Shown piece by piece: positions 40,669 to 50,525 of a stretch of DNA of 64,000 nucleotides (the first letter of the stretch is position 1; every line of letters starts with the position of its first letter). The translations under genes and the position numbers were made by a program. Source of the stretch: Bacteroidales bacterium (GTDB taxonomy: Bacteria; Bacteroidota; Bacteroidia; Bacteroidales; UBA932); NCBI GenBank assembly GCA_017415715.1, contig JAFQFD010000013.1, positions 1 to 64,000 of the forward strand, given 5' to 3'. The notes under the pieces were generated by a model. The model saw nothing but the letters and a program-made list of their open reading frames with translations. It made no database searches and had not been told where the DNA came from.

Positions 40669-41773
40669 ACTGTCTGTGGAAATTAGACCTGTCGCTGAAT
40701 CCTGAAAGTTCGGCGATTATGTTTGTGGACATCTCTGGATTTTCGAGCAGAAGCCTCTTGGCTTCCTCTATGCGCAGTCCTGTCCTCCAGGTCTTGAAAT
40801 CGACTCCCACCTTGGTGGTAAAATAAAGATGGAGCATTTCCTTGGTCGTATTCAGTTCGCGTGCGATCTGCTCGCGGGTCTTGTCATACTCCCTGAAACG
40901 CTTTTCCTTGACCCATTTCTGGAGAGAACGCTCTATCCTCATCAACTGAGGATCGGTAAGTTCCGTCTGCTCGGCCACGCCCTCCTTGTCCTGCCTGTAT
41001 TTCTTGCGACGCTCTATCCTCTCCATGATCTCCTGACCTGAAAGCGTCTTGTATGCGAACGCATCCAGAAGGAGCTTGTGGCTGCCGAGGAACGAAATGA
41101 AGTTGGCCGTGAAATACAGCATGAAGAGCACATACCACAAAGTATATATCTTCATGAATCCGCGGGGCAGGAGCATATAGACGAGGATGAACATCTGGGT
41201 GAGCATCATGATGACGTAGCAGAAGCGGATCCATTTGATCTTGTGATCCTGATCCTCATCGTAGTATTGTTCAATCTTTTTCAAACTCCTTTTATATGTC
41301 CTGTGGAAAACGATGATATGAATGATGCAGTTGACCACGAAAAGGACAATCGACAACGCTATGATTGCCGTACGGGTCACGCCAGCCGGCATCCAGAATG
41401 CCTTCATCAGCACATAGCTCACTATCGCTATGGCAGCGACATTGATATAGAATTTGTCATTGTCGCCATCTTCGAGCAGGTTGGTGAGCGAGAAAGAAAG
41501 CACGGCTGATGACAATGCCGTGACGACAAAGACCATCAGAGAGGAGAACACCTCGTAATTGTCTATGCCAGAGTGTCGAAGACACAGATAGAATATCACA
41601 GACGATGCGAGATAGCCCATCGCTATCGTATTCTTGGTCTTGGCTAGCTTGCGTGAGTATTCCGTGTTCGGAACATTGATGAGAAAAAGCAGGAATGCGA
41701 GTATGAAAGACGTCACTGACGCTATTATAAGCGACAGCTCAATGTTGAACACAACACTTAAAAGACTGGACAT
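40607..41773 (-). CDS. Membrane-bound AraC-family regulator
   Basis: The 388-residue protein has about seven N-terminal hydrophobic segments (residues 10-225), a charged linker (MERIERRKKYRQDKEG) and a C-terminal AraC DNA-binding domain with two helix-turn-helix units (TREQIARELNTTKEMLHLYF; then IIAELSGFSDRSNFHRQFTK). Such proteins sense a signal in or across the membrane and bind DNA near it. It overlaps the opposing lipoprotein gene by 62 bases and may regulate that pair; this is inference. Confidence 0.85.
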   Translation of the reverse strand: MSSLLSVVFNIELSLIIASVTSFILAFLLFLINVPNTEYSRKLAKTKNTIAMGYLASSVIFYLCLRHSGIDNYEVFSSLMVFVVTALSSAVLSFSLTNLLEDGDNDKFYINVAAIAIVSYVLMKAFWMPAGVTRTAIIALSIVLFVVNCIIHIIVFHRTYKRSLKKIEQYYDEDQDHKIKWIRFCYVIMMLTQMFILVYMLLPRGFMKIYTLWYVLFMLYFTANFISFLGSHKLLLDAFAYKTLSGQEIMERIERRKKYRQDKEGVAEQTELTDPQLMRIERSLQKWVKEKRFREYDKTREQIARELNTTKEMLHLYFTTKVGVDFKTWRTGLRIEEAKRLLLENPEMSTNIIAELSGFSDRSNFHRQFTKIVGCSPKQWRETNGKSE

Positions 41774-41850
41774 CTGGGGATTAGGTTAAGAATATTCAAA
41801 ATCCGGCACCCGTGTGCATGAGTGCCGGATCAATATGGTTCTGGGGTATA

Positions 41851-42822
41851 TTACCAGCCGAGTACGTAAGAGAAGATGAGCGGAGCCACGATTGTAGCAT
41901 CTGACTCTACGATGAAGCGTGGAGTGTCGATGTCGAGCTTGCCCCATGTGATCTTCTCATTAGGAACCGCACCTGAGTATGAACCGTACGATGTAGTACA
42001 GTCTGAAATCTGGCAGAAGTATGCCCAGAGCGGAACGTCAGGCCATGCAAGGTCCTGAGCCATCATAGGAACAACGCAGATCGGGAAGTCACCTGCTGTA
42101 CCACCTCCGATCTGGAAGAAGCCTACGCCCTGTCCGCCGCAGTTCTCACGGTACCACTCTGTGAGGAAGATCATGGTCTCGATACCGTTCTTGATCATGT
42201 TTGGATCGAACTCACCGCTGATGCAGTGTGCGGTGTAGATGTTTGCGGTCGTACAGTCTTCCCATGCAGGAACTACGATAGGAATGTTCTTCTCGCATGC
42301 TGCAAGCACCCAGCTGTCCTTAGGGTCGATCTCGTAGTACTGCTCGAGAACGCCGCTGCGGAGAAGCTTGTAGATCACTTCCCAAGGGAAGAGTCTCTCG
42401 CCTGTAGCCTTCATCTCGTTCCATACGTCGAGAAGGTGGTCCTCAAGGCGGCGGAATGCCTCCTCTTCAGGAATACATGTGTCAGTGACACGGTTCATAT
42501 GCTTGTTGAGGAGCTCTTTCTCCTGCTCAGGTGTAAGGTCGCGGTAGTTAGGAACCCTGTAGTAGTGGTTGTGAGCCACGAGGTTCATGATATCCTCCTC
42601 AAGGTTGTTTGCCGAGCAAGACACGATCTGGATCTTGTCCTGACGGATCATCTCTGCGAGAGAGAGACCGAGCTCCGCGGTCGACATGGCACCTGCCATT
42701 GCAAGCATCATCTTTCCGCCCTTGTTCATGTGCTCGTCATATGCCTTTGCTGCGTCTACGAGGGCTGCAGAGTTGAAATGACGATAATGATGGGTGATAA
42801 ACTGTGAAATAGGTCCTTTCAT
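41851..42822 (-). CDS. Deoxyhypusine-synthase-like protein without the catalytic lysine
   Basis: The 323-residue protein belongs to the deoxyhypusine synthase fold family (MLAMAGAMSTAELGLSLAEM, CSANNLEEDIMN, ISGEFDPNMI). In the eukaryotic enzyme the GGGxxKHHI block holds the lysine that carries the aminobutyl group; here the block reads GGGTAGDFPI (239-248), with Gly244 at the lysine position. Bacteria also lack eIF5A. It therefore cannot use the classical mechanism on that substrate. A polyamine- or NAD-linked role is possible. It is divergent from lysA, whose fold family includes polyamine decarboxylases. Confidence 0.8.
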   Translation of the reverse strand: MKGPISQFITHHYRHFNSAALVDAAKAYDEHMNKGGKMMLAMAGAMSTAELGLSLAEMIRQDKIQIVSCSANNLEEDIMNLVAHNHYYRVPNYRDLTPEQEKELLNKHMNRVTDTCIPEEEAFRRLEDHLLDVWNEMKATGERLFPWEVIYKLLRSGVLEQYYEIDPKDSWVLAACEKNIPIVVPAWEDCTTANIYTAHCISGEFDPNMIKNGIETMIFLTEWYRENCGGQGVGFFQIGGGTAGDFPICVVPMMAQDLAWPDVPLWAYFCQISDCTTSYGSYSGAVPNEKITWGKLDIDTPRFIVESDATIVAPLIFSYVLGW

Positions 42823-42893
42823 TTTGCTGTATTTTTATTACGTTAGTTGTTGCGTAGATTTCATATATTCTGCGAAATTACGGATTTTTTCGC

Positions 42894-42901
42894 TATTTTT
42901 G
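42894..42901 (+). promoter_or_regulatory. -7 element of lysA
   Basis: TATTTTTG matches TAnnTTTG, 61 bases before the lysA ATG. No good -33 element is seen. Confidence 0.45.
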
Positions 42902-42962
42902 CAATCGTTTTTCGGACATTTTCGGGAAACAGACGAAACTTAGCACAATTTATTAATAGAAG

Positions 42963-44183
42963 ATGCTGGATATCAACACAATAGAGAAGCTGGACAAAAT
43001 CGCCACTCCGTTTTATTACTATGACATTGACCTGTTCCGCAAGACGGTGGATACCGCATCGGAACTTGCTCAGCAGCATGGCATCAAGGTACACTACGCC
43101 GTGAAGGCGAATGTAGAGCGAAGACTTCTGGAATATATCAGTTCAAAAGGCTTCGGAGCTGACTGCGTCAGCGGAAACGAAGTGCTCCACGCTCACGCCT
43201 GCGGCTTCCCTGCCGACAAGATCGTATACGCCGGAGTCGGAAAGAGCGACAAGGAGATATACCTCGCTCTCCAGCTTGGAATCGAGGCGTTCAACTGCGA
43301 GTCTCTCCAGGAGATATATGTAATAAACGAGATGGCTCATGTGCATGGCCTCAAGGCCAATGTATCTGTCAGGATCAACCCTGACATCGACGCCCATACG
43401 CACAAATATGTGACTACAGGTCTATACGAAAACAAGTTCGGCATCTCGCAGCACGAGTTCGACAAGCTCATAGACATACTCAAGAAGAGTGAGCACATCA
43501 ATTTCATCGGCCTGCACTTCCACATCGGATCGCAGATCACAAGAGTCGACGAAGTGTTTGCGCTTGAATGTCAGAGAGTGAACGATATCGTAGCATACTT
43601 CGAAAGAAACGGACTGAAAGTCGACAACATAAACCTCGGCGGAGGCCTTGGAGTGGACTATGACGACCCCGATGAGAATCCGTTTGCAGACTTCGGCACA
43701 TGGTTCAGGACAATCTCCGAGAACATTGTCCGCAGAGAGGACCAGACGGTGCATGTGGAGCCGGGACGTTCGCTTGTAGCGCAGTGCGGCACACTGATCT
43801 CCCGAGTGCTTTTCGTAAAGAGCGGAGAGACCAAGAACTTCCTCATCATGGATGCAGGTATGAATGACCTCATAAGGCCTGCACTTTACGGAGCATACCA
43901 CAAGATCGAGAACCTATCGGCGTCACAGAGGACATTCTACCCTACCCACCAGGCATACGACATCGTAGGTCCGGTCTGCGAGTCCAGCGACGTCTGGGGC
44001 GCAGGACGCCTGCTTCCGCTGAGCGTCCGCGGCGACCTGATGGCGATCCGCAGCACTGGAGCATACGGTCAGGTGATGGCGAGCAGATACAACATGAAGG
44101 ACCTTGCTCCTTCAGTCTTCAGCGACCAGCTTGACGAAGCGACCGCAGTGGAGGATTACTTCACACTGTCATCCCGGGCATAG
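42963..44183 (+). CDS. lysA: Diaminopimelate decarboxylase
   Basis: The 406-residue fold-III PLP enzyme catalyses the last step of lysine synthesis, meso-diaminopimelate to lysine. The PLP lysine is K48 in VHYAVKAN. Other family blocks are GLHFHIGSQI, NLGGGLGVDY, VEPGRSLVAQCG and the active-site Cys in GPVCESSDVWG. It stands alone, divergent from the deoxyhypusine-synthase-like gene. A carboxynorspermidine-type decarboxylase is an alternative for this fold, but the motifs fit LysA better. Confidence 0.88.
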   Translation: MLDINTIEKLDKIATPFYYYDIDLFRKTVDTASELAQQHGIKVHYAVKANVERRLLEYISSKGFGADCVSGNEVLHAHACGFPADKIVYAGVGKSDKEIYLALQLGIEAFNCESLQEIYVINEMAHVHGLKANVSVRINPDIDAHTHKYVTTGLYENKFGISQHEFDKLIDILKKSEHINFIGLHFHIGSQITRVDEVFALECQRVNDIVAYFERNGLKVDNINLGGGLGVDYDDPDENPFADFGTWFRTISENIVRREDQTVHVEPGRSLVAQCGTLISRVLFVKSGETKNFLIMDAGMNDLIRPALYGAYHKIENLSASQRTFYPTHQAYDIVGPVCESSDVWGAGRLLPLSVRGDLMAIRSTGAYGQVMASRYNMKDLAPSVFSDQLDEATAVEDYFTLSSRA

Positions 44184-44219
44184 CCGAGGGATCTATTGAA
44201 TTAGAAAAGTAAATATCAT

Positions 44220-45551
44220 ATGTTTGAGAATTTAAGCGAAAGACTTGAGAGGTCATTCAAGATCCTCAAGGGTGAAGGTAAGATCACCGAGATCAACATC
44301 TCGGAAGCAATGAAGGACATCCGTCGCGCCCTTCTGGACGCCGACGTTAGCTATAAGATAGCAAAGCAGTTCTGTGACGATGTCAAGAAGAAGGCGATAG
44401 GTCAGAACGTACTCACAGCCGTGAAGCCTCAGCAGATGATCGTGAAGATCGTCCACGACGAGCTTGCAGCCCTCATGGGAAGCGAGTCTTCCGACATCAA
44501 CCTCAAGGGCAGCCCTGCTGTCGTGCTCGTAGCCGGTCTCAACGGTTCCGGTAAGACCACATTCTCCGGCAAGCTCGCCCTCAACATCAAGAGCAAGAGA
44601 GGAATGAAGGTCCTCCTGGCAGCCTGCGACTACTTCCGTCCTGCGGCGATCGACCAGCTGAAGGTGCTCGGAGAGCAGATCGGTGTTGAAGTATATGCTG
44701 AGGAAGGTGTCAAGGATCCTATCCAGATCGCGCAGCACGCCATTGCAAAGGCAAAGTCAGAAGGATACTCTGTAGTGATCGTCGATACTGCCGGACGTCT
44801 TGCAGTTGACCAGGAGCTCATGAACGAGATCTCCGCTCTCAAGGAGGCCCTCAACCCTACCGAGACTCTCTTCGTAGTGGATGCGATGACCGGTCAGGAC
44901 GCTGTAGAGACTGCAAAGGCATTCAACGACAGGCTTGACTTCGACGGCGTCGTTCTCACCAAGATGGATGGTGACACCCGCGGTGGTGCGGCACTCTCTA
45001 TCAAGGCTGTGGTCGGAAAGCCTATCAAGTTCGTCAGCACAGGTGAGAAGATGGAGGCGCTTGACGTGTTCCACCCTTCACGTATCGCAGACCGTATCCT
45101 CGGCATGGGTGACGTGGTCTCACTCGTGGAGAAGGCTCAGGAGCAGTTCGACGAGGCTCAGGCACGCGAGCTCAAGAAGAAGCTGGCCAAGGACCAGTTC
45201 ACCCTCTGGGACTTCTATCATCAGATTCAGCAGATCAAGAAGATGGGTAACATCAAGGATCTCGCATCGATGATTCCGGGCATGGGCAAGGCTCTCAAGG
45301 ATGTAGACATGGACAACGACTCATTCAAGGGCATAGAGGCAATCATCCTCTCAATGACGCCATACGAAAGAGAGCATCCTGAATGCCTCAACGGCAGCCG
45401 CCGCAAGAGGATCGCAGACGGCTCGGGAACATCGCTCCCTGAGGTGAACAGGCTCATCAAGCAGTTCGAGGGCACCCGCAAGATGATGAAGACAGTCATG
45501 GGAGCCAACATGGGCAGCATGATGAAAGGCGCAATGAGACGCAGAAGATAA
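44220..45551 (+). CDS. ffh: Signal recognition particle protein Ffh
   Basis: The 443-residue GTPase of the signal recognition particle has an N domain, a G domain with GLNGSGKTT (P-loop), DTAGRLAVD and TKMDGDTRGG, and a methionine-rich M domain ending MGSMMKGAMRRRR that binds SRP RNA and signal peptides. It targets nascent membrane proteins. Its stop is 2 bases from the end of the opposing helicase gene, without an evident terminator between them. Confidence 0.97.
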   Translation: MFENLSERLERSFKILKGEGKITEINISEAMKDIRRALLDADVSYKIAKQFCDDVKKKAIGQNVLTAVKPQQMIVKIVHDELAALMGSESSDINLKGSPAVVLVAGLNGSGKTTFSGKLALNIKSKRGMKVLLAACDYFRPAAIDQLKVLGEQIGVEVYAEEGVKDPIQIAQHAIAKAKSEGYSVVIVDTAGRLAVDQELMNEISALKEALNPTETLFVVDAMTGQDAVETAKAFNDRLDFDGVVLTKMDGDTRGGAALSIKAVVGKPIKFVSTGEKMEALDVFHPSRIADRILGMGDVVSLVEKAQEQFDEAQARELKKKLAKDQFTLWDFYHQIQQIKKMGNIKDLASMIPGMGKALKDVDMDNDSFKGIEAIILSMTPYEREHPECLNGSRRKRIADGSGTSLPEVNRLIKQFEGTRKMMKTVMGANMGSMMKGAMRRRR

Positions 45552-45553
45552 TA

Positions 45554-47629
45554 TTAATATTCTGATGTTATGGCGAGGATTTCCTCGCCATATTTTTTGT
45601 ATGTGGCTTCGCCGAAGCCTTTTATGGCCAGAAGTTGTTCTTTGGTGTGCGGGATTATGGAGGCTATCGCCATCAGAGTGCTCTGGTGCATGATAGTGTA
45701 AGCGGGGACATTGTCTTTCTTGAATCTGTCCATTCTCCATTGCATCAGCCTTTCGCGGAGTTCTTCGTTGACCGAACCGGGAACCGCTTCCAGCTTGACC
45801 TTCGGTGAAGGCTTACTCACTTTGCGTTCCTGCAGGTTGCATTCCGTCCTGATGCGTGCATACTCGTCCACTGTAAAGCTTCCCTCCTTCACGCTGGCCA
45901 TCGCGCGGCACTTGATGTCCAGACAGATCAGCAGATGCTCGGAGATTTCCTTGGCTTTTGCCTTGACATCCTTGTTGTCTATCGACAGACGGCTGCATCT
46001 GCTGACGAACTCATATACCTCCTCCAGGATCGGAAGGAAATATTCAGACGCTTTTAAAAGCCTCTCATTCAGGAACTCTTCCGACATATGGGTCATGCGA
46101 ATATACTTCAGCTGCTTCTCGAATTTCATCGCAACAGCACGGGCATCCTCCAGGACCTGAGTGCGTGACATCAGGCCTGCATACTCCGGACCATAGACCT
46201 TCTCGACAGTACCGGACCATGACACCCTGTAGCGGTCAAGAAGCTTGACGGCTTCATCCAGACGGAACATCTCGCAAATGGTGTCATATTGATAGCGGCG
46301 CTCCTCTTCCGGAAGATTATCCGACACGGTTTCAACTGACGGGATAGCGTCATTGAATGAGGCTACATACGCATCCGAACAGATGCCGGAAGCCCTTATC
46401 GGCGAATCCAGGGATATGCCCTCAAGAGAGCGGCAACGGGAAAGGGCCACATACACCTGGCCGAATGCGAATGCCGCAGAGGCGTCTATGATGACCCGGT
46501 CGAATGTCAGGCCCTGACTCTTGTGGATGGTTATCGCCCATGCTACCCGGAGCGGAAGCTGCCTGAATGTTCCTACGACCTCCGGCATGATATCCCCTTC
46601 CTCATTGAGTCCGTATTGCAGGTTTTCCCACTCCACAGGCCCGACAAACACGGTCGTTCCATCAGAACATTCCACTTCGACGGAAGCATTGGAATTGATT
46701 GCCGTAACCCTTCCTATCTTGCCGTTATAGTAGGCTCCGTCCGGATCGTTTCTCACAAACATGACCTGCGCCCCGACCTTCAGCGAGAGCACATGGTCTG
46801 CCGGATATGTGTTTTCCGGGAAATCTCCATTGACATCAGCCTCGAACTGGCTGAGTTTACCAGGAAGTTCTTCGAGCTTCATGGAGTTGAAACTGTCAGC
46901 CTGGGCGTTGTGTGTAGTCAGTCTTATGGTCTCGCCATCATCCTCATACGCGTGCAGACGCGAATTAAGTGCCCTCAGGACACTTTCCGTAACTCTGTTC
47001 TCACGCACGGCATTGAGGATTTCCAGAAACTCAGCATCCTTCTGACGATGCACCTTCTGAAGTTCTATGGTGACGTAATCCAGCTTCTGCAATGCCTTGG
47101 AATGGAAGAAATACGGTGAAGGATACACCTGGCTCATGTAGCCGCGTTCACTCTCCTTTACAACCGGAGAGAGCTGCTGAGCATCGCCGATCATCAGCAG
47201 CTGGACACCGCCGAATGGCTTGTCATTATGGCGATAGCGCCTCAAGGTCATGTCCACAGCATCCAGCAGGTCGGCACGGACCATGGATATCTCATCAATG
47301 ATCAAAAGGTCCAAGGTACGGATTATCTTCTGCCTTTCCTTGCGGAGGCTCCTGTAGCGCTCCGGCATCTGATATTCCGTCACAAGTTCCTTGACATCAG
47401 GAAGGTATGGACATAAGGGCAATTGAAAAAACGAATGAATCGTACTGCCTCCGGCATTGATTGCAGCAACGCCGGTAGGGGCAAGGACAACATACCTCTT
47501 GGATGTCGTCTCAGTTATGTATCGGAGAAATGTGGTCTTTCCCGTCCCCGCCTTTCCTGTCAGGAAGATCGATCTTCCCGTACAGTTTACATACCTCTCC
47601 GCCAATTGAAAAATTCCATCTTTCTCCAT
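45554..47629 (-). CDS. PIF1-like SF1 helicase with C-terminal HRDC domain
   Basis: The 691-residue protein has Walker A GKAGTGKTT (about 25-33), APTGVAAINAGGSTIHSFF (typical of PIF1/RecD-like helicases), DEISMVRADL (motif II), GDAQQLSPV (motif III) and WAITIHKSQGLTFDRV (motif VI region). The end (MAIASIIPHTKEQLLAIKGF) is an HRDC domain. It probably unwinds DNA 5' to 3' or resolves structured DNA during repair. The WG-repeat lipoprotein gene ends 6 bases upstream. Confidence 0.88.
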   Translation of the reverse strand: MEKDGIFQLAERYVNCTGRSIFLTGKAGTGKTTFLRYITETTSKRYVVLAPTGVAAINAGGSTIHSFFQLPLCPYLPDVKELVTEYQMPERYRSLRKERQKIIRTLDLLIIDEISMVRADLLDAVDMTLRRYRHNDKPFGGVQLLMIGDAQQLSPVVKESERGYMSQVYPSPYFFHSKALQKLDYVTIELQKVHRQKDAEFLEILNAVRENRVTESVLRALNSRLHAYEDDGETIRLTTHNAQADSFNSMKLEELPGKLSQFEADVNGDFPENTYPADHVLSLKVGAQVMFVRNDPDGAYYNGKIGRVTAINSNASVEVECSDGTTVFVGPVEWENLQYGLNEEGDIMPEVVGTFRQLPLRVAWAITIHKSQGLTFDRVIIDASAAFAFGQVYVALSRCRSLEGISLDSPIRASGICSDAYVASFNDAIPSVETVSDNLPEEERRYQYDTICEMFRLDEAVKLLDRYRVSWSGTVEKVYGPEYAGLMSRTQVLEDARAVAMKFEKQLKYIRMTHMSEEFLNERLLKASEYFLPILEEVYEFVSRCSRLSIDNKDVKAKAKEISEHLLICLDIKCRAMASVKEGSFTVDEYARIRTECNLQERKVSKPSPKVKLEAVPGSVNEELRERLMQWRMDRFKKDNVPAYTIMHQSTLMAIASIIPHTKEQLLAIKGFGEATYKKYGEEILAITSEY

Positions 47630-47635
47630 TGTCTT

Positions 47636-48304
47636 TTATCTGTTCATCAGAGCCCTCAGGGCGGATTCCGCGTCGTAGCGGGATTTGAAGTTCGGTTGGA
47701 TGATTATGTTGTTCTTCCTGTCTATGGCTCCCCAAAGTTCAGTCGGGAACTGAACTATTGCCAGGCCCTGGTCGTTCATTCCGGTTGCATACCAATATTG
47801 AGGCTGGATGTACCAGTTACCGTAATAGTCAAGGTATCCCCAGAGTTCTGTTCCCGGATCCTGCTCTTCCCACAGGTCTATCCCAAGATATCTGCCCTTC
47901 TGGATGCTTCTCATCGCTGACTCCACGTCATACCTCCAACGGAAGCTGAACTGGATCACAGTCTGCGCATATACATTGATGGCACCCCAGCGGCCGTTGA
48001 CAGGCTTGACAACGGCAAGTCCCAGGTCTGAATTGAAGTCCACGGCATATTCAAATGTAGGCGCAATCACCCACACCCCATATTCATTGAGATAGCCATA
48101 TAAACCTGTTCCGGGATCTTCCTGTGCAGTAAGTTTGGAAGGATTTGGGGCGACAGATGACGCCGCTGCAACTACCGGGTTGACTATCGTTCCGAACGGA
48201 GTAGTATGCAAAGCCTGGCTGCTTCCGGTATTGGTCAAGCCAAGAAGGCCGCATGAGCTTACTGCAAAGGCGGCACAGAGAATGAGGGGAAGAAGTCTTT
48301 TCAT
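47636..48304 (-). CDS. WG-repeat lipoprotein
   Basis: The 222-residue lipoprotein (lipobox VSSC, about residues 15-18) has four WG/YG-type repeats of about 35-50 residues: LYGYLNEYGVWVIAPTFEYA, RWGAINVYAQTVIQ, LWGYLDYYGNWYIQPQYWYA and LWGAIDRKNNIIIQPNF. WG repeats fold as beta-hairpin units and often bind cell-envelope material; the role here is unknown. The close gap to the helicase gene suggests co-transcription. Confidence 0.75.
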   Translation of the reverse strand: MKRLLPLILCAAFAVSSCGLLGLTNTGSSQALHTTPFGTIVNPVVAAASSVAPNPSKLTAQEDPGTGLYGYLNEYGVWVIAPTFEYAVDFNSDLGLAVVKPVNGRWGAINVYAQTVIQFSFRWRYDVESAMRSIQKGRYLGIDLWEEQDPGTELWGYLDYYGNWYIQPQYWYATGMNDQGLAIVQFPTELWGAIDRKNNIIIQPNFKSRYDAESALRALMNR

Positions 48305-48368
48305 ATCAAAGTCTGTTTATCTCTTCAAATATAAGCATTATCGGCTAATATCCAATAGGATACATCCA

Positions 48369-50498
48369 TTATTCTCCTTTCAGGTATTTCAGCCAGAAGG
48401 CCTGGTTGGCCTGGAGGAAGTGAGATCCCTGGTAACCGTAATAACCGTGCATGCCGTCCGGATAGATCATGAAGTCGAACTTCTTGCCTTTGCGATGAAG
48501 GGAATCAAGAAGCTGAAGAGTGTTCTGGTGGTGGACATTGTCATCACCGGTGCCATGCGTCAGTTTGAGCATGACGCTTCCATCGTCATTGCTGTAATCC
48601 ACAGAATAGCCTTCTACATAATTCATCACCTTTGACACTTCGTATCCCTCCGGATTGTTCTGAGGCGTATCCATATAGCGTTCCGTGTAGTGAGAGTCAT
48701 AAAGAGCCCAGTCATATACTCCTCCGCCGGCTATGCCATAATGGAACTTGTCCGGGGCCTGCATCAGGAGCATCGAGGTCATAGTGCCTCCGAACGAGAA
48801 TCCCTCTACTCCGATCTTGTCGCCGTCCACATATGGCAGGGCCTTGAGCCAGTCCGCCCATGCGCAGAAATCCTTCACCTCCCATACTGTAAGCTGGCGG
48901 TAGATCATATCCAGACCGGCACGGCCGTTATGACCGGCGGCGCGCGGGTCGACTGTTATCTGGATGATGCCGTTCTCGGAATACCACTGGTTGACAGCAT
49001 TCGGAGTCACCCATCTGTCGCGTACCATAGGGGTGTTCGGACCGCCATAGATGTCGACATGCACAGGATATTTCTTCGACTCATCGAAGTCCTTCGGATA
49101 TACTATCGTTCCAGGAAGTCTGAATCCGTCTTCTGTGGTCATGAACACAAGTTCACCCAATGCATACTTTGACGCATCATAATCAGGTCCCTGCAGATCT
49201 GCCACGACTGCCCCCTGACGGATCTTCTTGCCGGAAGTCGGGAACAAGGCGATCTTTGTCGGAGTCGTAAAATTAGAGTATGAAGCGACAAAATACTTTC
49301 CGTCAGGAGAGAATGACACGCCTGTGGCATTGTATGCCGGATCAGTCAATGCTGTGACGACGCCTTTCCTGTCCACTTTGTAAAGCGCCTGCTTGGCGAC
49401 AGCATCACGCTTGGCCGTGTAGTATACATCTCCTTTCTTCTCATCTACCCTTACGATTGCGACATTCCAGTTAGGACCGCCTGTGAGGCGGCGGAACTCG
49501 GTGCCGTCATATGAAAGGAAGTAGATCTGCTGCCAGCCGGTCTCGAATTCACGAGCCATGTAAAGGCCTTTGTCAGTGAATAACACACCGTCAAACCAGT
49601 TGAGCCAGGTCTTGTATGTTTCGTTGTATACGTGGCGTTTGCTGCCGTCTGCCGCACTCACAGAATAGAGATCTATGGTGTTCTGCAGGCGAGGCATGCG
49701 GGCTATGAAGAATTCCTTTGAGTCAGGACCCCAGAACGGGATGCCGAAGTACTGGTCCTGAGCAGGGTCGAAGTCGGCCCATGTAAGATCCCCGGTCAAG
49801 CCGGGGATGACGGATGAGGAGCCGGGAGTGAGGGTGGTCAGGTCTATGATGCCGATGCGGACCTGAGGGTTGGTCTGGCCGGCCTTCGGGTAGCGGGTCT
49901 CGCTGAGGGAGCCGCCGAGGGCGAGGTCCGTCACGCGAGGGCTCTGCGACTGAGAGGCGGCGGCAGACGGATTGGCGAATGCCGAATATATAGGGAACAT
50001 CGGCACCTGGCTGTTGTCGAAGCGGTAGAAACCTATCTTCTTGCTGTCAGGAGACCACCAGAATGCCTTGTAGCGGGAAGGACGGCCGAATATCTCCTCA
50101 TAGTATACCCATGATGCATAGCCGTTGAGTATGACATCCGATCCGTCAAAAGTCAGTCTGGTCTCTGCACCGCTGGCGATGTCCACAACATACAGGTCGT
50201 TATCGCGAGTGAACGCCAGTCTGGTAGAGTCTGGCGAATATGTAAGATTGACAGCACCTTCCGGTTTCACAGGAAACGCCGCATACTTCGAAGGAGCCTT
50301 GACGCCTTCAGTACGCTTGCCTGTGCGGGCATTGACCACAAAAGCAGAACTGTCAGCATATGTTCCGTCATAGGTGAATATAACCTCGTCATTGTCAATC
50401 CATTTCCACGCACGGGGAATAGGATTGAACTCCCGGGCATATGAAAATGCTGAAGCAAGCCCGAAGAGCATAGTCAAAAGTAAAACCTTGTATTTCAT
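48369..50498 (-). CDS. S9 (dipeptidyl-peptidase IV type) serine peptidase with REP-derived insert
   Basis: The 709-residue secreted protein has an N-terminal beta-propeller and a C-terminal alpha/beta-hydrolase domain. The catalytic triad is Ser568 (GFSFGG), Asp652 or 653 (TGDDNVH) and His684 (DGMHGYYG). It removes X-Pro or related dipeptides in the periplasm or at the surface. Residues about 229-239 ([11 protein letters not shown]) are encoded by an exact copy of the 28-bp hairpin element found near both CRISPR arrays, so a dispersed repeat has been accepted in frame within the propeller. Confidence 0.92.
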   Translation of the reverse strand: MKYKVLLLTMLFGLASAFSYAREFNPIPRAWKWIDNDEVIFTYDGTYADSSAFVVNARTGKRTEGVKAPSKYAAFPVKPEGAVNLTYSPDSTRLAFTRDNDLYVVDIASGAETRLTFDGSDVILNGYASWVYYEEIFGRPSRYKAFWWSPDSKKIGFYRFDNSQVPMFPIYSAFANPSAAASQSQSPRVTDLALGGSLSETRYPKAGQTNPQVRIGIIDLTTLTPGSSSVIPGLTGDLTWADFDPAQDQYFGIPFWGPDSKEFFIARMPRLQNTIDLYSVSAADGSKRHVYNETYKTWLNWFDGVLFTDKGLYMAREFETGWQQIYFLSYDGTEFRRLTGGPNWNVAIVRVDEKKGDVYYTAKRDAVAKQALYKVDRKGVVTALTDPAYNATGVSFSPDGKYFVASYSNFTTPTKIALFPTSGKKIRQGAVVADLQGPDYDASKYALGELVFMTTEDGFRLPGTIVYPKDFDESKKYPVHVDIYGGPNTPMVRDRWVTPNAVNQWYSENGIIQITVDPRAAGHNGRAGLDMIYRQLTVWEVKDFCAWADWLKALPYVDGDKIGVEGFSFGGTMTSMLLMQAPDKFHYGIAGGGVYDWALYDSHYTERYMDTPQNNPEGYEVSKVMNYVEGYSVDYSNDDGSVMLKLTHGTGDDNVHHQNTLQLLDSLHRKGKKFDFMIYPDGMHGYYGYQGSHFLQANQAFWLKYLKGE
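49786..49813. repeat. 28-bp hairpin (REP-like) element, copy 3, inside a coding sequence
   Basis: An exact copy of the element at 25668. On the minus strand it is read in frame by the S9 peptidase gene and encodes [10 protein letters not shown]. Confidence 0.9.
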
Positions 50499-50525
50499 TT
50501 AATGATCATTTTTATACTTTTAAAA

